Assembly: GCF_002025665.1 (NCBI RefSeq)
Contig: NZ_CP018786.1
Span: 5,022,001-5,086,000 of the forward strand
Length of the DNA: 64,000 bases
Source of the DNA: Chryseobacterium indologenes
Lineage (GTDB): Bacteria > Bacteroidota > Bacteroidia > Flavobacteriales > Weeksellaceae
Direction: 5' to 3'
Position 1 is the first letter of the stretch. Every line of letters starts with the position of its first letter. Made by a program: the position numbers and the translations under genes. Below the pieces are notes generated by a model, which worked only from the letters and a program-made list of their open reading frames with translations, had not been told where the DNA came from and made no database searches. Below are positions 9,394 to 17,369 of this stretch, in pieces.

Positions 9394-9515
9394 ATATAAA
9401 TGATACAAGATTAATGGTTAATGATAGTTGGAAATAATTTAATATTTATTAATTTAATAACGAATATCATTCATCAGTAATCATCTATCACTTATCAATT
9501 ATTAAAAGTATAGTT

Positions 9516-11429
9516 ATGGAAAATATAGGTACACAAGGATTTTCATTTGATTTGCCCAAAGGAAATTCATCCATCATAAAAGTAATCGGTGTAGGAGGCG
9601 GTGGAAACAACGCTCTGAAACACATGTACGAGAAAGGAATTCACGGAGTTGATTTCGTGATTTGTAATACAGATGCTCAAACGTTAGATAATAACCCGGT
9701 AGCCAATAAAGTTCAGTTGGGAACTTCTATCACAGAAGGTCTTGGAGCTGGAGCCGATCCTGAAGTAGGAGAAAAATCAGCCATCGAAAGTATTGAAGAT
9801 ATCAAGGCTGCTATGGGCCAAAACACCAAGATGGTGTTCATCACTGCCGGAATGGGTGGTGGTACAGGTACCGGAGCCGCTCCTGTCATTGCAAAAGTAG
9901 CAAAAGACATGGGAATTCTTACTGTAGGTATTGTTACCGTTCCTTTTAGTTTTGAAGGTAAAAGAAGACTGGATCAGGCTGAAAATGGCCTTGATAAACT
10001 AAAAAATAATGTTGATTCATTAATTGTGATCAACAATGACAAGCTAAGACAACAGTTTGGAAACCTTGGGTTCAAACAAGGGTTTTCAAAAGCTGATGAA
10101 GTTTTAGCCAATGCTGCTAAAGGTATGGCAGAAGTTATTACAGGTTACTTTGATGTAAACATTGACTTTAGAGATGCTAAATCTGTACTTCAGAATTCCG
10201 GTACAGCATTGATGTCTACTGGAACTGCTTCAGGTGAAAATAAAGCCGAAGAAGCCGTAAGAAAAGCCCTTGATTCTCCGTTATTGAATGATAACAAGAT
10301 CACAGGTGCTAAAAACGTATTGTTATTGATCAGAAGTGGGGCTGAAGAAGTTACCATGGATGAGATCGGTATCATCATGGACCATATCCAGAAAGAAGCA
10401 GGAAACACAGCAGATATCATTTTCGGGGTGGGTGCTGATGAAGAATTAGGAGATGCTGTAAGCGTTCTTGTGATTGCAACAGGATTCTCTAACGATAATA
10501 AGAAATTTGCAGGACCTACAGAAAAAATCAGAATCAGTCTTAACGACAGTTTTGAAGCTCCAAAAAACTCTCCTTTCAAAACAAGAGAAGAAAGAGAATC
10601 AGCTCCTGAGACAACTCATGATTTTGGAGGAAAAAACCTTTTCAGACTGGATGACGAAGACCATGATACTCCGTTCAATGTGACGTCTACTGAAAAAAAA
10701 ATGATTATTGAAGAAGAACAGCCAAGAACTGAAATAAAATTCTTTGATAAAGAGGAAGATACGGTAAATGCACCGGAACAAAACTGGAGAAATGAAGAAG
10801 AAGGAGAAGAAGAATACAGCTTATTAGCTATTGATGAAGAACATGACGACCCTAACGATCTTGAGATCCAGTCTTTCTCATTTGATTTTGAAAATAAGAA
10901 AGAGGAACCACAATCCGGAACTCCATTCAACAATTCATTTTCAAATGAAAAACCTGTTGAATTCAGTTTCTTTGTAAATGAGCCTATCAGAAATGAGCCT
11001 AATAGCGATTTTGGACAGCCTAAAGCAGAATTTAACACTCCTACCAATGCTGCGGTAGCTGAACCAGCTCAAAAGATTGAAACATTCTACCAGAAACAGG
11101 AAGAACCAAAGGTTGAAACAAGATCAACTTTTGAAAACAAAACAGAAATTGAAACGCCGAAAACTGAAGAATCAGAATTCACTTTCGTGAATAAAACGAT
11201 TGATCAGGACAGAGTAATTGAAAGAAGAAATAAATTAAAAGAATTCAACTCCCGTTACCAAAATTTTGATAGCACAAGTGAATTCGAATCTATTCCTGCT
11301 TTTAAAAGAAAAAATATTTCTATCGACGGAAACAATGCATCAGACCAGAATATCAACACTTACCTGTCTGATAACAACGGATCTATGCAGATCAGAGAAA
11401 ACAGATTTTTAAATAAAGATGTAGATTAA
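9516..11429 (+). CDS. ftsZ: Cell division protein FtsZ with long C-terminal linker
   Basis: FtsZ is the tubulin-like GTPase that forms the Z ring. The nucleotide-binding start IKVIGVGGGGNNAL is at residues 21-34 and the tubulin signature GGGTGTG at 114-120; the T7 loop region NVDSLIVINNDKL and DVNIDFRDAKSVL are clear. The GTPase core ends near residue 335. Then comes an exceptionally long acidic, Glu/Asn-rich linker, and near residues 592-598 the conserved peptide IPAFKRK, which in most bacteria is at the extreme C-terminus but here is followed by about 40 more residues ending NRFLNKDVD. The 637-residue length is well above the usual 380-400, as in other Flavobacteriia. Confidence 0.97.
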   Translation: MENIGTQGFSFDLPKGNSSIIKVIGVGGGGNNALKHMYEKGIHGVDFVICNTDAQTLDNNPVANKVQLGTSITEGLGAGADPEVGEKSAIESIEDIKAAMGQNTKMVFITAGMGGGTGTGAAPVIAKVAKDMGILTVGIVTVPFSFEGKRRLDQAENGLDKLKNNVDSLIVINNDKLRQQFGNLGFKQGFSKADEVLANAAKGMAEVITGYFDVNIDFRDAKSVLQNSGTALMSTGTASGENKAEEAVRKALDSPLLNDNKITGAKNVLLLIRSGAEEVTMDEIGIIMDHIQKEAGNTADIIFGVGADEELGDAVSVLVIATGFSNDNKKFAGPTEKIRISLNDSFEAPKNSPFKTREERESAPETTHDFGGKNLFRLDDEDHDTPFNVTSTEKKMIIEEEQPRTEIKFFDKEEDTVNAPEQNWRNEEEGEEEYSLLAIDEEHDDPNDLEIQSFSFDFENKKEEPQSGTPFNNSFSNEKPVEFSFFVNEPIRNEPNSDFGQPKAEFNTPTNAAVAEPAQKIETFYQKQEEPKVETRSTFENKTEIETPKTEESEFTFVNKTIDQDRVIERRNKLKEFNSRYQNFDSTSEFESIPAFKRKNISIDGNNASDQNINTYLSDNNGSMQIRENRFLNKDVD

Positions 11430-11445
11430 ACGCTATAAGCTATAC

Positions 11446-11490
11446 GCAGTAAGCTATAGGCTATTCTGGCCGAATCAAAAAGCTTACTGC
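11446..11490. repeat. Inverted repeat in the ftsZ-yqeY spacer
   Basis: A perfect 10-base pair, GCAGTAAGCT at 11446-11455 and AGCTTACTGC at 11481-11490, encloses 25 bases. The whole 90-base spacer is built from short variants of AAGC and CTATA. There is no T-run after it, so it is not a standard terminator. Confidence 0.5.
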
Positions 11491-11519
11491 TTATTGCCTA
11501 AAGCCTAAAGCATATAAAA

Positions 11520-11966
11520 ATGAGTTTAGAAAATACAATAAACGAAGCTATAAAAACAGCAATGAGAGCCAAAGACAAGGTGGCTTTGGATTCTTTGCGT
11601 GCTGTGAAGTCTCAGATATTACTGCTTAAAACGGAAGCCATCGGAGCTGAAGTAACAGCAGAACAGGAAATTGCTATTCTTCAGAGAATGGTAAAACAAC
11701 GTAAGGATTCTTACGACCAATTTACTGCACAGGGAAGAAATGATCTTGCAGAAGTAGAAGACGCTCAAATGAAAGTTATTGAGCAATTCTTACCTAAACA
11801 GCTTTCTGCTGAAGAATTAGAAACAGAAATTAAAAATATTATTTCTGAAACCGGAGCTGAATCTGCTAAAGATTTAGGGAAGGTAATGGGAGTTGCCTCA
11901 AAAGCATTAGCCGGAAAATCAGACGGAAAAAGTATTTCCGAGATGGCTAAAAAGCTCCTTTCTTAA
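11520..11966 (+). CDS. GatB/YqeY domain-containing protein
   Basis: A 148-residue YqeY-family protein, related to the tRNA-binding tail domain of the amidotransferase subunit GatB. Diagnostic parts are the N-terminal AIKTAMRAKDKVALDSLRAVKSQI, the central MVKQRKDSYDQFTAQGRNDLAEVEDAQMKVIEQFLPKQLS, and the end GKVMGVASKALAGKSDGK. The free-standing protein has been suggested to influence tRNA-dependent amidation or tRNA binding, but this is not settled. It follows ftsZ by 90 bases and is followed by a strong terminator about 100 bases later, so it probably closes the cluster's transcription unit. Confidence 0.93.
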   Translation: MSLENTINEAIKTAMRAKDKVALDSLRAVKSQILLLKTEAIGAEVTAEQEIAILQRMVKQRKDSYDQFTAQGRNDLAEVEDAQMKVIEQFLPKQLSAEELETEIKNIISETGAESAKDLGKVMGVASKALAGKSDGKSISEMAKKLLS

Positions 11967-12064
11967 TGGTGATATGCGTTTAAACTTAGATTTATTGCAA
12001 AGTTTAAAAACGCTTCTCACTCCATAACTATAGGATATACAACCTTTGCATATCGATTTGATTA

Positions 12065-12094
12065 GAAGCCCGGAACTGTTCAGTTCCGGGCTTC
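12065..12094 (+). terminator. Rho-independent terminator ending the dcw cluster
   Basis: GAAGCCCGGAACT and AGTTCCGGGCTTC form a perfect 13-base stem with a four-base loop (GTTC), followed by ACTTTCTTT. It is the most GC-rich hairpin in the area and lies about 100 bases after the yqeY-like stop codon. Confidence 0.85.
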
Positions 12095-12366
12095 ACTTTC
12101 TTTGGATATTAAAGTTTGTTAATCAGTTTGATTCTAAACTGAAAGAGAATTAAGCTACTACCATATTTCAGAGAGTATTTAAGTGATTGATTGCTTGAGG
12201 GAAAGCTTCAAATGTTTTTTTCACGGTCGTTTGTTTTTCAGAATCATTTCAAATTTAATAATAATATTTTATTATTCCTAGCGTTAATTCACTTTTTTTA
12301 GAATATTATTACAATATTAATACTTGGTTAATTTTATATGACTAATCAATTGATAGTTTTTATATA

Positions 12367-12397
12367 TTGAACAAACGCAAAGAATTGCTTAACTTTG
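12367..12397 (+). promoter_or_regulatory. Bacteroidota-type promoter of the bacilliredoxin gene
   Basis: TTG at 12367-12369 and TAACTTTG at 12390-12397 are separated by 20 bases, matching the -33 TTG / -7 TAnnTTTG consensus of Bacteroidota. Transcription would start near 12404, leaving a short leader before the ATG at 12419. Confidence 0.7.
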
Positions 12398-12418
12398 TCG
12401 AGATAAAAAACAAAATAT

Positions 12419-12829
12419 ATGTATCCAACAGATTTAGTAATGCCTATGAAGGCAGAGCTTACAGATAAAGGTTTTCAGGATTTAACAACTCCTACTCAGG
12501 TAGAAGATGCGTTAAAACAATCCGGAACTACATTATTGGTCATCAACTCTGTATGTGGTTGTGCCGCAGGTGCCGCAAGACCAGGAGTAGTATACTCTTT
12601 AACAGGAGACAAAAAACCAGATCATTTAACTACTGTATTTGCAGGATTTGATACTGAGGCTGTAGTAGAAGCAAGAAAACATCTTGCTCCATTCCCTCCA
12701 AGTTCTCCATGTGTAGCACTTTTCAAAGATGGTGAGTTAGTTCACATGCTGGAAAGACACCACATTGAAGGAAACCCTGCAGGAGCTATCGCGGCTAACC
12801 TTCAAGCAGCATACGACGAATATTGCTAA
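12419..12829 (+). CDS. BrxA/BrxB-type bacilliredoxin (YphP/YqiW family)
   Basis: A 136-residue thioredoxin-fold protein of the DUF1094/bacilliredoxin family, thought to act on mixed disulfides of proteins with low-molecular-weight thiols. The active-site motif CGC is at residues 46-48 within NSVCGCAAGAARPG, and the family's C-terminal FKDGELVHMLERHHIEG is present. In Firmicutes these enzymes work with bacillithiol, and several Flavobacteriia also make that thiol, so the same role is plausible here but not shown. It is a single-gene unit: its own promoter lies upstream and a strong terminator directly downstream. Confidence 0.93.
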   Translation: MYPTDLVMPMKAELTDKGFQDLTTPTQVEDALKQSGTTLLVINSVCGCAAGAARPGVVYSLTGDKKPDHLTTVFAGFDTEAVVEARKHLAPFPPSSPCVALFKDGELVHMLERHHIEGNPAGAIAANLQAAYDEYC

Positions 12830-12850
12830 GAAGCAACCAACTAAATATCA

Positions 12851-12881
12851 AACCGTTACAAATTTTGTAACGGTTTTTTTA
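12851..12881 (+). terminator. Terminator after the bacilliredoxin gene
   Basis: AACCGTTACAAA pairs with TTTGTAACGGTT around a minimal loop and runs straight into a run of eight T residues at 12874-12881, 22 bases after the stop codon. Confidence 0.9.
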
Positions 12882-12934
12882 TTTAATCACGTAAAAAATT
12901 TTCTGAAAATTCAAATATCATTATATTTGTTGAA

Positions 12935-14449
12935 ATGGCAACCAAAGCACTTTTCAATACCGTAGTGAACTGGTTCATCCGTCAAAGGATTGACCAGATA
13001 CAGAATTTTATGGACCATCCTATTGAAACCCAGAAAGGTATACTCTTTTCTCAGCTGTTTCATGCGGAGGATACAGAATATGGCAAGTTATACGGATTCA
13101 ATTCTATTTCGAGTTATCAGGATTTTAAAAACAAAGTTCCTATTGTTACCTATGAAGAAATGGAACCTTTTATTGAAAAAGCAAGACAGGGATATAAAGA
13201 TGTAAGCTGGCCAGGTCTCATTAAACATTTTGCCAAATCATCGGGTACCACCAATGCTAAAAGCAAATTCATTCCGATCTCTGCAGAAAGCCTTGAATAC
13301 TGCCATATGAAAGCCGGAAAAGACATGGTTTCCATTTATGCTAACAACCATCCCGAAAACCAGCTTTTTAATTATAAAAACTTACGTTTAGGCGGAAGCT
13401 CTGAGCTGTACGCTGATTTCAATACAAAATTTGGCGATCTATCTGCTATTCTCATTGATAATCTTCCCTTTTGGGTAGAAATCACCACCACTCCGAGTAA
13501 GAAAGTTTCTTTGATGGGAGAATGGGAAAGCAAGCTTAAAGCAATCACTTCCGAAGTAAAAAATGAAGATGTAGGAAGTATCCTTGGAGTACCGAGTTGG
13601 ATGATGGTTCTTCTGCAAAGGGTATTAAAGGAAACTCATGTAGAAAGTATTTCTGAGCTGTGGCCAAATTTAGAGGTGTTTTTTCACGGTGGAATCAGCT
13701 TTAAGCCTTACAGGGAGCAATTCAGACAGATCATCGGAAAAAACATCAATTACTACGAAATTTACAACGCTTCCGAAGGTTTCTTCGGTATTCAGGACAG
13801 ATCAGACAGTGATGAGATGTTGCTGATGCTGGATTACGGAATATTTTATGAATTCATCCCAATGGATCAGTTCCATTTTTCAAATCCGAAAGTCGTAAAT
13901 CTGGAAGATGTGGAAACAGGGAAAAACTACGCAATGGTGATTACCACCAATGGAGGACTGTGGAGATATCTGATTGGCGATACCGTTGTCTTTACCTCGA
14001 TCAATCCTTTCAGAATAAAAATAACAGGAAGAACAAAACACTATATCAATGCTTTTGGGGAAGAACTAATGATCACCAATGTGGAATCCGCCCTTTCCAA
14101 AGCCTGCGAGTTAACAGGAGCACAGATCACAGATTTTACAGGAGCTCCGGTTTTTATGAAAGGAAATAAAGGAGGTGCCCACGAATGGATTTTTGAATTC
14201 AGTCAGCACCCTGATAATCTGGATCATTTTATTGATGCTTTTGATAAACATTTAAAGACCATCAATTCAGACTATGAAGCGAAAAGATACAACAATATGA
14301 CTCTTAAAAGGCCGATTGTGCATATCGCCAAAGAAAACTTGTTCTATCACTGGCTGGAAGCAAAAGGAAAGCTAGGCGGACAAAATAAAGTACCAAGGTT
14401 AAGCAATGACAGAGAATATATTGATCCATTGCTGGAAATGAATAAATAA
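12935..14449 (+). CDS. GH3 auxin-responsive promoter-like acyl-adenylating protein
   Basis: A 504-residue member of the GH3 family (PF03321), ANL-type enzymes that adenylate a carboxylic acid and, in plants, join it to an amino acid. The adenylation P-loop-like motif SSGTTNAKSKFIP is at residues 102-114, YEIYNASEGFFGIQ in the middle is the ATP-binding/acid-binding motif, and GLWRYLIGDTVVF plus GRTKHYINAFGEEL represent the hinge. The substrate of bacterial members is unknown to me. A TATATTTG sequence (12922-12929) sits only five bases before the ATG; if it were the -7 box the message would be nearly leaderless. A terminator follows 32 bases after the stop. Confidence 0.88.
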   Translation: MATKALFNTVVNWFIRQRIDQIQNFMDHPIETQKGILFSQLFHAEDTEYGKLYGFNSISSYQDFKNKVPIVTYEEMEPFIEKARQGYKDVSWPGLIKHFAKSSGTTNAKSKFIPISAESLEYCHMKAGKDMVSIYANNHPENQLFNYKNLRLGGSSELYADFNTKFGDLSAILIDNLPFWVEITTTPSKKVSLMGEWESKLKAITSEVKNEDVGSILGVPSWMMVLLQRVLKETHVESISELWPNLEVFFHGGISFKPYREQFRQIIGKNINYYEIYNASEGFFGIQDRSDSDEMLLMLDYGIFYEFIPMDQFHFSNPKVVNLEDVETGKNYAMVITTNGGLWRYLIGDTVVFTSINPFRIKITGRTKHYINAFGEELMITNVESALSKACELTGAQITDFTGAPVFMKGNKGGAHEWIFEFSQHPDNLDHFIDAFDKHLKTINSDYEAKRYNNMTLKRPIVHIAKENLFYHWLEAKGKLGGQNKVPRLSNDREYIDPLLEMNK

Positions 14450-14481
14450 GAGAGAAAGATTCCTAACTCTCATTGCATATT

Positions 14482-14517
14482 AAAAAGCCGTAATTCTATT
14501 GAACTACGGCTTTTTTA
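14482..14517. terminator. Bidirectional terminator between the GH3-like gene and a convergent lipoprotein gene
   Basis: AAAAAGCCGTA and TACGGCTTTTTT form the stem with a 12-base partly paired loop. A-run and T-run flank both sides, so it can serve the plus-strand GH3-like gene and the minus-strand lipoprotein gene that ends at 14519. Confidence 0.85.
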
Positions 14518-14518
14518 T

Positions 14519-14929
14519 TTATTTGCTTAAATCTTCTTTCACTTTTTTTGCAGCTTCTTCTACTTTCGAAGCTCCTTTTTTCGCAGCTTCTTTTGCATCT
14601 TGCCCTACTTTGTTAGCTTCAGCTTTGATATCCTGACCTGCTTTATTAAGATCTTGTTTTGTCTTATCTGCAGTGGCATCAATCTTATCTTTTGCTTTCT
14701 GAGCAGCATTGTCAATCTTATTACCAGCTTCATCTACTTTAGCTTTCACATCTTCTTTTGCATTGTTGATTTTTGCAGTATCCACAACATTAGGGGTTTC
14801 TGTAGTGGTAGTTGTGGTTGTGGTAGTAGATCCGTCAGGGTTTTCTACCTGTTCTGTTTTTGTAGTTGATTTTGTACATGCTACAGTGAACACAGAGATC
14901 ACTATTGCGGCAATAATTTGCTTTTTCAT
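14519..14929 (-). CDS. Small lipoprotein with Thr tract and LEA-like Lys/Ala/Asp repeats
   Basis: A 136-residue predicted lipoprotein. The signal peptide MKKQIIAAIVISVFTVAC ends in a lipobox with the cysteine at residue 18. After it come EQVENPDGSTTTT and a run of about nine threonines, then a long helix-forming region of 11-residue-like repeats such as AKDKIDATADKTKQD, AGQDIKAEANKVGQD and AAKKGASKVEEAAKK, similar in composition to late-embryogenesis-abundant or YtxH-type proteins. Such proteins are often stress-linked, but function is not established. It forms a minus-strand pair with the next lipoprotein upstream (29 bases apart). Confidence 0.8.
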   Translation of the reverse strand: MKKQIIAAIVISVFTVACTKSTTKTEQVENPDGSTTTTTTTTTETPNVVDTAKINNAKEDVKAKVDEAGNKIDNAAQKAKDKIDATADKTKQDLNKAGQDIKAEANKVGQDAKEAAKKGASKVEEAAKKVKEDLSK

Positions 14930-14958
14930 ATTGTATATTGTTTAATGGTAATTTAAAA

Positions 14959-15321
14959 TTATTCTGTTTTCGTTTCCTGAGTAACTGGTTTTTCTGCTGT
15001 CTTCAGCTTCTTTTCTGCATCTGCTTTTTTCTTTTCCTCTTCCTGTTTTGCTTTGTTTTCCTTTTCAAGTTCTGCTTTAAGCTTATTTTCTTCCTCCTGA
15101 AGCTTTTTAGCCTGTTTTACAGAATCAAGATACTGAGGAGAAGACATTCTTATTTTTCGTGCGATATCTACTGAAACAGCTCCTGTAGAAAAGGAGTCAA
15201 TAGCAGTTGTATCATAACGTACTCTCACTTCCTGTTCAGTCCCAAAACCCGGAGATTCTTTCTTGGAACACGCAGTAAAAAGAATAGTAAAAACAAAAAT
15301 CGCAGCCAGTAAATTTTTCAT
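14959..15321 (-). CDS. Small lipoprotein with charged coiled-coil C-terminus
   Basis: A 120-residue predicted lipoprotein: signal peptide MKNLLAAIFVFTILFTAC with the lipobox cysteine at residue 18, then a short globular-looking segment (VRVRYDTTAIDSFSTGAVSVDIARKIRMSSPQYLDSVKQ) and a Lys/Glu-rich helical tail (roughly residues 70-115). No family recognised. Only four bases separate its start from the end of the upstream endonuclease/exonuclease/phosphatase gene, so co-transcription is likely. Confidence 0.78.
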   Translation of the reverse strand: MKNLLAAIFVFTILFTACSKKESPGFGTEQEVRVRYDTTAIDSFSTGAVSVDIARKIRMSSPQYLDSVKQAKKLQEEENKLKAELEKENKAKQEEEKKKADAEKKLKTAEKPVTQETKTE

Positions 15322-15325
15322 GGAA

Positions 15326-16297
15326 CTAATTTAGCAGAAATTCTGCAATTACAGGATAATGATCCGATAATTTCACAGACTGGTCTACTTTATAGCTTAA
15401 AGGAATGATTGATTTTGAAGTGAAGATATAATCAATTCTTAAAGGGACTTTATAATCATGAAAACTGCTCGCACTACCCTTTCCTGCTACTAAGAATGCA
15501 TCCTGAAGATCTTTTCCAAGATTATAATACTCGTATGAATTCGGAACAGAGTTAAAATCTCCTGCCAGAATAACAGGATAAGGAGATAAATCTATCATTT
15601 TTCTGATTCTTTTTACCTGATCTTCATGAGCTTGGAATGTAGGAGTCATATGAGTAAGTAATGTTGAAACATTTCCTAAACCTAATTTATCAAGTTTCGT
15701 AAACATCGATTTATGAAGCCTGAAGGGTTCAAGATACACATTAATAATTCTTATTACTTTTCCATTAATGTCTATATCAGCATAAAATGAATTTCCACGG
15801 GCTTTCTCATCAATAAGTTCTGCCTGTCTTACAATTTTATGCTTAGTTTTAAGAATAACCGACGGATATTTTATCAGATCACGTTTTATAACACGATTTG
15901 TATCTTTTTCCTGTACCAGAATAATATCTGCATCCTGTGCTTTAATATAATCTTTTACTTTATCCCAACCATATTCTCCATATTTCACATTAAAAGTCAG
16001 TACCTTAATATCCCGTATTGTTTTTAAATTTTCTGTTTTGGGAGAAAAGTTAACCCATCGTCTGATTGGATTATAGAAAATAAGTGTACCCAATGCAAAA
16101 GCAATAGCAATTTTTTCTTTTTTTAAGATCCAGATCAGTGTAAGAATCAAGTGTGACAGAATCAGATAAGGAAAACCAAGAGACAGAAGATTCAGATTGC
16201 CTAAAATATTGGGTGGAATCCATGCATTCCCCAATGTGCATAACAGCAAAACAGCAACAACGATATGTATAAATAGTAATATCTGGTTCGACTTCAT
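15326..16297 (-). CDS. Endonuclease/exonuclease/phosphatase family membrane protein (copy 1)
   Basis: A 323-residue EEP-superfamily protein. About the first 90 residues contain three predicted membrane helices, and the catalytic domain follows: VLTFNVKYGEYGWDKV at its start, ILVQEKD with the metal-binding glutamate, VILAGDFNSVPNSYEYY with the Asp/Asn pair, and the final SDHYPVIAEF with the catalytic His. This layout places the enzyme domain outside the cytoplasmic membrane. The substrate (nucleic acid, phospholipid or phosphoester) cannot be told. It is a tandem paralogue of the following gene, sharing the same architecture and many identical motifs, with 73 bases between them. Confidence 0.88.
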   Translation of the reverse strand: MKSNQILLFIHIVVAVLLLCTLGNAWIPPNILGNLNLLSLGFPYLILSHLILTLIWILKKEKIAIAFALGTLIFYNPIRRWVNFSPKTENLKTIRDIKVLTFNVKYGEYGWDKVKDYIKAQDADIILVQEKDTNRVIKRDLIKYPSVILKTKHKIVRQAELIDEKARGNSFYADIDINGKVIRIINVYLEPFRLHKSMFTKLDKLGLGNVSTLLTHMTPTFQAHEDQVKRIRKMIDLSPYPVILAGDFNSVPNSYEYYNLGKDLQDAFLVAGKGSASSFHDYKVPLRIDYIFTSKSIIPLSYKVDQSVKLSDHYPVIAEFLLN

Positions 16298-16370
16298 GAA
16301 AAAACGGTCTTGGTACGGTTTTCTTTCAACAAAAATCCTACCAAGCAGATAATTTTAACTATTTTTATGA

Positions 16371-17360
16371 TTATTTGCTCTCCGTAGAAAACTTAACTGT
16401 GACAGGATAATGATCTGAAATACTTACAGAACGGTCAACTTTATAAGATATTGCCTTTAAAGTTTTTGAAGAAAAAATATAGTCGATTCTAATGGGGAAT
16501 TTATAGTCGTGAAAACTGGTTGCACTTCCTTTTCCTGCAGTCAGAAATGCATCTTCAAGCCCGTCTGATAAATGATAATATTCGTAAGAATTGGGTACAG
16601 AATTAAAATCGCCCGCTAGAATTACAGGATAAGGAGAATTATCAATTGCCTCACGAATGAGCGCCACCTGATCCTGATGTTTTTTAAAAGTGGGAATCAG
16701 CCTTTTAACAACATCTTTTATTTTTTGTTCATCTGTATCGGTATTTCCATTAAGTCTCACCATATCTTTTTGAAAGCGAAAAGGATTGAGATAGACATCA
16801 ATGAACCTGTAGGTCCTGCCTTTAATTTCTATATCAGCCAGCACACCAGGAATTCTTACCTCTTCATCTTGTGGATCTATAATCTGCTGTTTAATGATTT
16901 TATGCCTGGTCAGAATTGTTAAGCCTCCCCCGGGATTTGCTTTTTGATAGCCTTCAAATTGATATTTAATACCCGCATCCTCCTGTAAAAGAAGAACATC
17001 TGCGTCCTGAGATTTCAGGAAGGGTTCGAGCTCTTTGTTTCCTATTCTTCCAGCTCTTGTATTGAAAGAAACCACTTTTATTTCGGAACTTCCTTTCTTA
17101 TCAGAATAGTTAACCCAACGTTTTACAGGATTTATAAACGCTAACCCTGCAAACATAAACACAAATGCTCTTTTTTTCCAGCTAAATACCCAGAAAACCG
17201 TTAGAATCACATATACTATAATAAGCATAGGAAAGCCTAAGGAAAGCAGATTAAACCAAGGAAAAACTTTTGGTGGAACATAAGCGTTCAATAAAGTACC
17301 CAACAGCAGAAATAAAATTCCCAGATGGACAATCAATACTATAAGTCGGAAAATCTTCAC
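16371..17360 (-). CDS. Endonuclease/exonuclease/phosphatase family membrane protein (copy 2)
   Basis: A 329-residue paralogue of the downstream copy. Three N-terminal membrane helices (for example LIVLIVHLGILFLLLGTLLNAY) are followed by the EEP domain: VVSFNTRAGRIGNKEL, VLLLQEDAG, VILAGDFNSVPNSYEYY and SDHYPVTVKF. The two proteins share the segments AFL-AGKGSA-SFHDYK and RIDYIFSSK. It is nine bases from the rhomboid gene, so rhomboid, copy 2, copy 1 and the lipoproteins are probably read as one unit from mutL onward. Substrate unknown. Confidence 0.88.
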   Translation of the reverse strand: MKIFRLIVLIVHLGILFLLLGTLLNAYVPPKVFPWFNLLSLGFPMLIIVYVILTVFWVFSWKKRAFVFMFAGLAFINPVKRWVNYSDKKGSSEIKVVSFNTRAGRIGNKELEPFLKSQDADVLLLQEDAGIKYQFEGYQKANPGGGLTILTRHKIIKQQIIDPQDEEVRIPGVLADIEIKGRTYRFIDVYLNPFRFQKDMVRLNGNTDTDEQKIKDVVKRLIPTFKKHQDQVALIREAIDNSPYPVILAGDFNSVPNSYEYYHLSDGLEDAFLTAGKGSATSFHDYKFPIRIDYIFSSKTLKAISYKVDRSVSISDHYPVTVKFSTESK

Positions 17361-17369
17361 AATACTATT

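Larger units (their letters stand above)
11967..12418. other. Intergenic region between yqeY-like gene and bacilliredoxin
   Basis: This 452-base gap holds an imperfect inverted repeat (GCGTTTAAACTT with AAGTTTAAAAACGC, about 11976-12013), a strong GC-rich terminator at 12065-12094, an AT-rich stretch, and a good Bacteroidota promoter just before the bacilliredoxin. I see no further open reading frame or RNA gene in it. Confidence 0.6.

Noticed and set aside
10190..10579. Minus-strand frame of 129 codons inside ftsZ
   Set aside because: It is antisense to a fully conserved coding region and lacks recognisable domains or a start context.
14600..15174. Plus-strand open frames opposite the two lipoprotein genes
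   Set aside because: They mirror the Lys/Ala/Glu codons of the lipoproteins and have no family features of their own.
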